Under the pieces are notes generated by a model. It saw only the letters and a list, made by a program, of their open reading frames with translations. It was not told the DNA's origin and searched no databases. A stretch of DNA of 42,366 bases from Bacteroidales bacterium (GTDB taxonomy: Bacteria; Bacteroidota; Bacteroidia; Bacteroidales; UBA932). The stretch lies in assembly GCA_016290725.1 (NCBI GenBank), contig JAEEUZ010000003.1, positions 1 to 42,366 of the forward strand, read 5' to 3'. Position 1 is the stretch's first letter; every line of letters begins with the position of its first letter. The position numbers were made by a program, and so were the translations under genes. This document shows positions 9,965 through 16,182 of the stretch, piece after piece.

Positions 9965-10641
9965 TTCAGATACAGGTCTACGATGCTGCGGATACGGCCG
10001 AAGATGCGGTCCGGCGGAAGCATGTTGCCGCTCGTGTCTGAGCAGTCCACGCGAAGGAAGGAGGGATCCCTCTCGGTTTCCGCGAGATACAGGCTGCGAA
10101 CCGTTTTCTGGAAGAGGATGCTGCCTTCGTGAATGTCGCTTGAGCCGCCAAGATATGAGCGGTCTTCTCCTTTGCGGCTATGGCTGAGGTTCTTTTCCAC
10201 GAAGGAGATTGGGACGTCCAGATACAGGTTAAGATCCGGCTTGGGAAGGCCGAAGGGGCCGTATTCGGTTTCGAATATCCAGTTCCGGAGGGCCTCCCGC
10301 TCCGCCTCGTCCTTGAGTTTGGAGCACTGATATGCTATGTTGGAATATACATATCGGTCCAGAAGCACGGTTTTACCTTCTTCCAGGGCTTTGTGAAGTT
10401 GCGGGGCAGCGCCGTGACGGTCTTCCGCGAAAAGAAGGGCCACGAGCTGAGGATGAACCATGTCGATGGCGCCGAACTCTCCCCTTAGAAAACGGCTTAT
10501 GAGGGAGCCGTACACAGGAGCCTCATATCTTGGGAAATGGATGTATTCCAAACTGGAGCACTGCTGCTGGAGGTACTCCCGGAGCATCTTTACCTGGGTG
10601 GACTTCCCTGCCCCGTCCAGGCCTTCGAGCACTATAAGCAT
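9961..10641 (-). CDS. tmk: Thymidylate kinase
   Basis: MLIVLEGLDGAGKSTQVKML, LLDRYVYSNIAYQ; 4-nt overlap with the 9964 start. Confidence 0.93.
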   Translation of the reverse strand: MLIVLEGLDGAGKSTQVKMLREYLQQQCSSLEYIHFPRYEAPVYGSLISRFLRGEFGAIDMVHPQLVALLFAEDRHGAAPQLHKALEEGKTVLLDRYVYSNIAYQCSKLKDEAEREALRNWIFETEYGPFGLPKPDLNLYLDVPISFVEKNLSHSRKGEDRSYLGGSSDIHEGSILFQKTVRSLYLAETERDPSFLRVDCSDTSGNMLPPDRIFGRIRSIVDLYLK

Positions 10642-10644
10642 AAG

Positions 10645-10959
10645 CTACTGAATCACGTAAACATCGTCCCCGGGAGCGGCCAGATGGAAGTTTTCCCGGC
10701 CGAACTTCTCCAGAGAATCCTGATTTGCCTCAAGAGCGGCTATTTCCTCGTCCATCTGCCGGATTTCCGTCTCATAGCGGTTGATGAGTTTCTCCTGGCG
10801 CGACTTTTCCGCGGCCCCTTTCACCCAGTTCACAACACTGCTCTTGGAGAGGAAAACCACCCACAGAAGCACCAGCGCGGTGACCACGATCACGAACGGG
10901 AGGAAATAGTTGTTGTCTTTCCTCTTGAGTGCGGCCCATCTGTTTTTCTTCTCCTCCAT
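10645..10959 (-). CDS. FtsB/DivIC-like septum formation initiator protein
   Basis: 104 aa; single TM plus coiled coil, ending LEKFGRENFHLAAPGDDVYVIQ. Confidence 0.8.
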   Translation of the reverse strand: MEEKKNRWAALKRKDNNYFLPFVIVVTALVLLWVVFLSKSSVVNWVKGAAEKSRQEKLINRYETEIRQMDEEIAALEANQDSLEKFGRENFHLAAPGDDVYVIQ

Positions 10960-11031
10960 TTTGGTGTTTCTTATTTGGTGCGAATTTACTAAATTTGCAA
11001 AACAAAACGAAAACTATTTATCCAATTTATT

Positions 11032-11967
11032 ATGAAACCTACACTTCTTGTTCTTGCAGCCGGAATGGGCAGCCGCTACGGCGGTCTCAAGCAGATGGAC
11101 GGCCTGGGCCCCAACGGGGAAACCATCATCGACTATTCCATCCACGACGCGGTTGAAGCCGGATTCGGCAAAGTAGTTTATATCGTCCGCGAATATTTCA
11201 AGGCCGATATGGAAAAACACGTCAAGGCCCGCTACGGCAACGTGAAAACAATCGACGGCAAACCCCTGGAGTTCGTTTTCGTAACCCAGGAGCTGAACAA
11301 GATTCCCGCAGGCTTCAACGTGAATCCGGACAGGGAGAAACCCTGGGGCACCGCCCACGCCATGCTCATGGCAAAGGACGTGATCCACGAGCCGTTTGCA
11401 GTTATCAATGGAGACGACTATTATGGCAAGGAATCCTTCAAAATCCTTGGCGACTGGTGCCGCGCCCACGAAAACACCAAGGGCCAGTACTGCATCATCG
11501 GCTTTGAACTGGAGAACACCCTCTCCGAGAACGGCAGCGTCTCCCGCGGTATCTGCAGCTACGATGCAAAGGGTATCCTCAAGGATGTTACGGAGCACCT
11601 GAACATCGCCAAGGAGGCCGATGGAAAAGTTTACGGAGACAATTCCGCAAACGGTGAAAAGCACGTTGAGCTGGCCGCCAAGGCTCTCTGCTCCATGAAC
11701 ATGTGGGGCTTCACTCCGGATTATTTCGCCCTCAGCGAAGAATCCTTCCGCATCTTCCTGGGAGAGTACGGCATGGAACTCAAGAAAGAATTCTACATCC
11801 CCTACGCAGTAGACAACATCGTCAAGGGCGGAAAGGGAATGTGCGAGGTTCTCTCCACCCCGTCCAAGTGGTTCGGCGTAACTTATAAGGAAGACCGTCC
11901 CGGCGTGGTTGAAAAATTCGCCAAACTGGTTGCTGATGGCGTTTATCCCAGCCCCCTTTATGCATAA
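11032..11967 (+). CDS. Sugar-phosphate nucleotidyltransferase family protein
   Basis: MKPTLLVLAAGMGSRYGGLKQMDGLGPNGETIIDYSI; AVINGDDYYG. Confidence 0.9.
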   Translation: MKPTLLVLAAGMGSRYGGLKQMDGLGPNGETIIDYSIHDAVEAGFGKVVYIVREYFKADMEKHVKARYGNVKTIDGKPLEFVFVTQELNKIPAGFNVNPDREKPWGTAHAMLMAKDVIHEPFAVINGDDYYGKESFKILGDWCRAHENTKGQYCIIGFELENTLSENGSVSRGICSYDAKGILKDVTEHLNIAKEADGKVYGDNSANGEKHVELAAKALCSMNMWGFTPDYFALSEESFRIFLGEYGMELKKEFYIPYAVDNIVKGGKGMCEVLSTPSKWFGVTYKEDRPGVVEKFAKLVADGVYPSPLYA

Positions 11968-12874
11968 AGTCAAGAATTACGACCTCTTTTCCACTCACGC
12001 CTGGTATGTGCCGGGCGTGAGCGGCATGTTTGCCCTTCTTGGATTCTTCATCCTGGGTGCTATTCTCAGCGGTATCTTCATGGCCATCATGATGCTCTTC
12101 ATGACGCAGCAGGAGATTGCCGACTATGGGATGATCGTCATGTATCCCGTGCAGTTCCTTCCTGCCATGATGTATGCCGCAGCAAAGAGCCGGAAGAACG
12201 CTCTTTTCGATCCCGGCTATTCTCTGTCCAGCAAGCATTTCGGTGCTTTGGGCGTTGGAGGGGCTGTTTTGCTCACGGTTGTATTTACGTATTCCGTTAT
12301 GCTTGCGGCAGACCTTCCGAACTATCTGAATGCAAAATTAACGGAAAGCATTCCCTGGCTAAAGAAGTTGTACGACATGGTGATGGAAACCATGAAGCAG
12401 ATGACAGGAGGCCCCCTGTGGTCGTCGTTCCTGGTAACTGCACTCATGGCCCCGTTCTTTGAGGAATGGCTGTGCAGGGGCATGATTCTGCGAGGCCTTC
12501 TGGCCGGAAGGAAGATGAAGCCGGTTTGGGCAATTGTGATATCGGCACTGTTCTTTGCCCTTATTCACATGAATCCCTGGCAGGCGCTCAACGCCTTTAT
12601 CCTGGGTCTTCTTATGGGCTGGATCTATTACCGGACCGGGAGTCTTTGGCTCACGATGCTCATCCATTTCGTGAATAACGGCACGGCGGTAATCCTTGGC
12701 CAGATAGACTCTTTGAAGGATTACGAGTACTGGATCGACATGCTGGGCAACACCTGGTACTACGTTGCCTTTGCGGTGGCGCTGGTCGTCATCGTGGGCT
12801 GTATCGCCCTGGTGAAAAAGATACCCGTGGAGCATCCCTGGGGTAATATAGACCCTGTGGAGCCGCAGGTATGA
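11960..12874 (+). CDS. CPBP-family intramembrane metalloprotease
   Basis: APFFEEWLCRGMILRGLLAG, ALIHMNPWQALNAFILGLLMGWIYYRTGSLWLTMLIHFVNN; start chosen at 11960 (ATGCATAA overlap). Confidence 0.88.
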   Translation: MHKVKNYDLFSTHAWYVPGVSGMFALLGFFILGAILSGIFMAIMMLFMTQQEIADYGMIVMYPVQFLPAMMYAAAKSRKNALFDPGYSLSSKHFGALGVGGAVLLTVVFTYSVMLAADLPNYLNAKLTESIPWLKKLYDMVMETMKQMTGGPLWSSFLVTALMAPFFEEWLCRGMILRGLLAGRKMKPVWAIVISALFFALIHMNPWQALNAFILGLLMGWIYYRTGSLWLTMLIHFVNNGTAVILGQIDSLKDYEYWIDMLGNTWYYVAFAVALVVIVGCIALVKKIPVEHPWGNIDPVEPQV

Positions 12875-13638
12875 TCCGCATCCTTGGCATTCTGAACCTC
12901 ACCCCGGATTCGTTCTACGCACCTTCGCGGACGGCTCCGGGGGATGTTGTATCGGTTGCCCGGGGGATGCTTGCCGATGGCGCATGGGGCGTTGATTTGG
13001 GTGCCGTGTCCACCCGGCCCGGGAGCACACCGGTTACCCTTGAGGAAGAATGGGCACGGCTGCGGCCCGCCCTTGAGGCGCTTCGGGATTTGGGCTGCGT
13101 ACTTTCCGTGGACACGTTCAGAAGTGAAATCGTTTCCCGCGTGTACGACACCGTGGGGCAGTTTATCGTGAACGACATCACGGCAGGGGCCTATGATCCC
13201 GGGATGCTTTCTGTTGTGGGCCGGCTCGGTCTTCCGTACATTGCAATGCACATGCACGGGAGCCCTTTTGCGCCCTCGGAGACGCCCGGTGACATTGTGG
13301 AAGACGTGCTGGCGTATTTTCAGGAGTTTTCCTTACGCGCTTCTTATGCAGGCATTTCACAGTGGTACCTGGACCCGGGCTTCGGCTTCTCCAAAACCCT
13401 GGACCAGAACTGGGAGCTCCTGCACCAGCTTTCCGAACTTCAATGCTTTGGGAGGCCTGTTCTCGTGGGCATCTCGCGCAAGAGCATGCTCTGGAAGCGC
13501 TTCGGCATAACCCCAGAGGAGGCGCTCCCCGCCACATCGGCCGCACATATAATCGCCCTTCAGCAGGGCGCCTCCGTTCTCCGCGTCCACGACGTAGCCG
13601 AAGCCTCCCGCACCGTCGCAATCTTCAACGGCCTATGA
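12871..13638 (+). CDS. folP: Dihydropteroate synthase
   Basis: MIRILGILNLTPDSFY, VDLGAVSTRPGS, YLDPGFGFSKTLDQN, GISRKSMLWK. Confidence 0.93.
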   Translation: MIRILGILNLTPDSFYAPSRTAPGDVVSVARGMLADGAWGVDLGAVSTRPGSTPVTLEEEWARLRPALEALRDLGCVLSVDTFRSEIVSRVYDTVGQFIVNDITAGAYDPGMLSVVGRLGLPYIAMHMHGSPFAPSETPGDIVEDVLAYFQEFSLRASYAGISQWYLDPGFGFSKTLDQNWELLHQLSELQCFGRPVLVGISRKSMLWKRFGITPEEALPATSAAHIIALQQGASVLRVHDVAEASRTVAIFNGL

Positions 13639-13640
13639 GC

Positions 13641-13748
13641 CGTAAAGTGCAACTTGGTGACTTTCAGAGGTTTACCGATTTTGCCTGGGGCGTTTTTGCT
13701 CCAGGCACTTTGTATATTCCGCAGATTATCAGCGCATTACACTTTACG
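13641..13748. repeat. Nested inverted-repeat element, copy E2
   Basis: Arms CGTAAAGTGCAA / TTACACTTTACG; inner hairpin GCCTGGGGC-gttttt-GCTCCAGGC (13683-13706); the reverse complement aligns with E1. Confidence 0.85.
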
Positions 13749-14459
13749 GGCGAGCTCCAGGGATTCGGGTTTGCCCACGTCTAGGAGGTTAAGGCCGGGG
13801 AAGACGGCGGCGCGGATGGGGTAATCGGCGCAGGCGCGGAGGTAGAAGTCCATAATGGAGAAGCGCTCGGGGAAACCATAGCGGTCGAAGGCGGCGAAGA
13901 TGCCTTGGGAGATGTAGTGTATGCCGCTGAATGCCAGCATCCGGTATTTCGATGGGTCGATAGCGCCGAGGGGACTCCGCACCTCACCCGTAGCGATGTT
14001 TGTCCAGCCTCGGAGAAGGCCGTCGTTATCAAAAAGGAGGTAGCGCTGGGTTTTGCGCTCGCTTACGAGCAGCGTGGCCAGAGAGTCCGGACGATGCTGC
14101 CCCCGGAACCACTTCAGATCCAGATTACTAAAGATATCCACGTTGTGCACCAGGAAGGGTTCGGTGCCCTGGAGAAGCGGTTTGGCGAACTTGATTCCGC
14201 CGCCGGTTTCACGGAGGAGGTCCCGCTCGTCGGAGATGCTAACGCGGGCGCCGAAGTCATTATCGGCCAGATACTTTATTATCTGATCAGGAAAGTGGTG
14301 CACATTCACCACAATGTCGTCGTAGCCTGCTCCCACCAACTTCTCCATCACATGGGCCAGCAGCGGCTTGTCCCCGACGGGGACCAGCGCCTTGGGCATC
14401 GTGTCGGTAAGAGGTTTGAGGCGGGTGCCAAGGCCCGCGGCGAATATCATTGCTTTCAT
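13737..14459 (-). CDS. MurU-like sugar-1-phosphate nucleotidyltransferase
   Basis: MKAMIFAAGLGTRLKPLTDTMPKALVPVGDKPLLAHVMEKL; start at 14459 overlaps the upstream stop. Confidence 0.88.
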   Translation of the reverse strand: MKAMIFAAGLGTRLKPLTDTMPKALVPVGDKPLLAHVMEKLVGAGYDDIVVNVHHFPDQIIKYLADNDFGARVSISDERDLLRETGGGIKFAKPLLQGTEPFLVHNVDIFSNLDLKWFRGQHRPDSLATLLVSERKTQRYLLFDNDGLLRGWTNIATGEVRSPLGAIDPSKYRMLAFSGIHYISQGIFAAFDRYGFPERFSIMDFYLRACADYPIRAAVFPGLNLLDVGKPESLELARKV

Positions 14460-14857
14460 AGCCACTTGTCGATGCCCCTTTCGCGGTGAACCAGATGCAC
14501 TTTCACGCCTGGAACCGCCGCGAGACGCGCTGCCAGATGCTCCGCGCAATAAACGGAACGGTGCTGCCCGCCGGTGCAGCCGAAACTCACCTGAAGATTG
14601 GTGAAATCCCTTTCCAGAAAGCGCTGCACATGATGATCCACAAGCGCATCCACATGCTCCAGAAAGGTAAGGATCTCCCCGTCCTGCTCCAGGAACTCAA
14701 TCACCGGCGCGTCCATACCCGTATAGGGTTTGAAGCGCTCGTACTTGCCGGGATTGTGGGTGCTGCGGCAGTCGAACACGTATCCGCCGCCGTTACCGGA
14801 AGTGTCCTCCGGGATACCTTTCTTGAAGGAGAAACTGTATATGGTTACCGTAAGCAT
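14456..14857 (-). CDS. Stand-alone RapZ C-terminal domain protein
   Basis: 133 aa; YVFDCRSTHNPGKYERFKPYTGMDAPVIEFLE...VSFGCTGGQHRSVYCAEHLA; no P-loop kinase domain. Confidence 0.88.
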   Translation of the reverse strand: MLTVTIYSFSFKKGIPEDTSGNGGGYVFDCRSTHNPGKYERFKPYTGMDAPVIEFLEQDGEILTFLEHVDALVDHHVQRFLERDFTNLQVSFGCTGGQHRSVYCAEHLAARLAAVPGVKVHLVHRERGIDKWL

Positions 14858-15795
14858 GACAACACTTGGCTAAGGTAAGGATAATCTGTTAGCGGCAACA
14901 GGGAGCGCACGTTTTCAAGCGCCAGGGGAATACTGTCCTTGAACGATTGCTTACCCTCCCACATACCGCGGAAACCATAGCATCCCAAAACCTGCAACTG
15001 GCGGAACAGCACAAACAGGCGCAATCTCTCGCGGAACCGGACTTCATCGACATCCTTGTATTGGCTGAGGGCCTCCAGATACTTGCCGATGAGTTCCTGC
15101 CGAAGCTCTTCCGGGAACCGGGCCCGAGCCTGCCATAGGAAAGAAGCGACGTCGTAGTACACGGGGCCGCGACGCCCGCCCTGGAAGTCGATGAACCAGG
15201 GTTCGCCGCCATGAACCATCACATTCCGGGCATTGAAATCGCGGTACAGGAAGGTATCGGCACTCTCGGCGAGCAAATCCGCCTTGAGGTGGTCGAAATC
15301 GTCCTGCAAACGCGCCTCGTTGAATTCCGCACCGGTGAGTTTCAGATAATCGTACTTGAAATAGTTAAGGTCGAAATCCACCATTCGGCCGTCGAACGAT
15401 TCCTGCGGATAGCAGACCTCCCAGGGAAGCCCTTTGGCTCCTTCCACCTGAATCTTTGCCAGTGCCTGCAGAGTGCGCCCGAGCAGGTCTTTATCGAATT
15501 GCCCACCGGCAACTGCCACATCGTACAGCACCGTGTTCCCAAGATCCTGCTGCAGATAGCAAAGGCCATCAGAAGCATACACCTCCGGGACATTTATGCC
15601 TTTGGATTTGAAGTGAGCCGCCAACGTTATGAAAGCGCGATTCTCATCTTCATCCGTCCCCTCCACGCCAATGGCACTGCACCCACCGCCACTCAAACGG
15701 AAGTAACGCCTATGGCTGGCAGAACCGCTCATGGGCTCCACCCGCTCCGGCGCCGCGCCGAACACCTGCTGAAACAACTCTCTCAACACATCCAT
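14845..15795 (-). CDS. Aminoglycoside phosphotransferase-fold kinase (AmgK-like sugar kinase)
   Basis: Start MDVLRELFQQVFG; RRYFRLSGGGCSAIGVEGTDEDENRAF, FLYRDFNARNVMVHGGEPWFIDFQGGRRGPVYYDVASFLW. Confidence 0.88.
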   Translation of the reverse strand: MDVLRELFQQVFGAAPERVEPMSGSASHRRYFRLSGGGCSAIGVEGTDEDENRAFITLAAHFKSKGINVPEVYASDGLCYLQQDLGNTVLYDVAVAGGQFDKDLLGRTLQALAKIQVEGAKGLPWEVCYPQESFDGRMVDFDLNYFKYDYLKLTGAEFNEARLQDDFDHLKADLLAESADTFLYRDFNARNVMVHGGEPWFIDFQGGRRGPVYYDVASFLWQARARFPEELRQELIGKYLEALSQYKDVDEVRFRERLRLFVLFRQLQVLGCYGFRGMWEGKQSFKDSIPLALENVRSLLPLTDYPYLSQVLSCLR

Positions 15796-15799
15796 ACCC

Positions 15800-15831
15800 C
15801 AAAAGTACGAAAAAATCAGTTCTTTCCCAAA
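15800..15831 (-). promoter_or_regulatory. Bacteroidetes-type promoter for the kinase/RapZ-CTD/MurU-like operon
   Basis: Minus strand TTTG (15831-15828) - 20 nt - TACTTTTG (15807-15800), 4 nt before the ATG at 15795. Confidence 0.7.
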
Positions 15832-15848
15832 TTGCCCGTTTTGCACAC

Positions 15849-15937
15849 TGCGCCTAACCATCCATCGCCCGGCACCTTTAGGCGCAAAAACGGCCCATTT
15901 TGCGCCCAACCATCCACACCCGAGCACGGTTAGGCGC
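15849..15937. repeat. Two diverged 36-nt hairpin repeats in tandem (52-nt period)
   Basis: GCGCCTAACCATCCATCGCCCGGCACCTTTAGGCGC (15850-15885) and GCGCCCAACCATCCACACCCGAGCACGGTTAGGCGC (15902-15937); 28/36 identical, each with complementary ends. Confidence 0.75.
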
Positions 15938-15984
15938 CCTGCGGCGGGAAAATAGTGCGGTGGCCAGTGGCGTGGGCCAAAAAA

Positions 15985-16034
15985 GAAGGGAGAACTCTTT
16001 TTCGAGAGCCCGCAGAAAAAGAGTTACTCCCTTC
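15985..16034. repeat. 19-bp inverted repeat (one bulge), 11-nt loop
   Basis: GAAGGGAGAACTCTTTTTC (15985-16003) / GAAAAAGAGTTACTCCCTTC (16015-16034). Confidence 0.85.
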
Positions 16035-16156
16035 GCAATAAAGACCATGGATAGTAGAAAGATTTCTCGACTACGCTCGAAATGACATAAGAGGAAAACC
16101 CGAAATGTCAACAGGGGTGGGGACGCAGAAAAAGAGTTAGGCCCGTAGCAATAAAG
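16011..16156 (+). repeat. 33-nt direct repeats (16011-16043 and 16124-16156)
   Basis: CGCAGAAAAAGAGTTACTCCCTTCGCAATAAAG vs CGCAGAAAAAGAGTTAGGCCCGTAGCAATAAAG, 29/33 identical. Confidence 0.8.
16060..16087 (+). repeat. Dispersed repeat copy R4
   Basis: AGATTTCTCGACTACGCTCGAAATGACA, same as R2 over 28 nt. Confidence 0.75.
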
Positions 16157-16182
16157 TTATTTTTCGTATATTTGTAGGCTAT

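Noticed and set aside
15796-15927. N-terminal 44-aa extension of the kinase ORF (MLGCGWLGAKWAVFAPKGAG...)
   Set aside because: Translates the hairpin repeats and the promoter; MDVLRELFQQ at 15795 is the likelier start.
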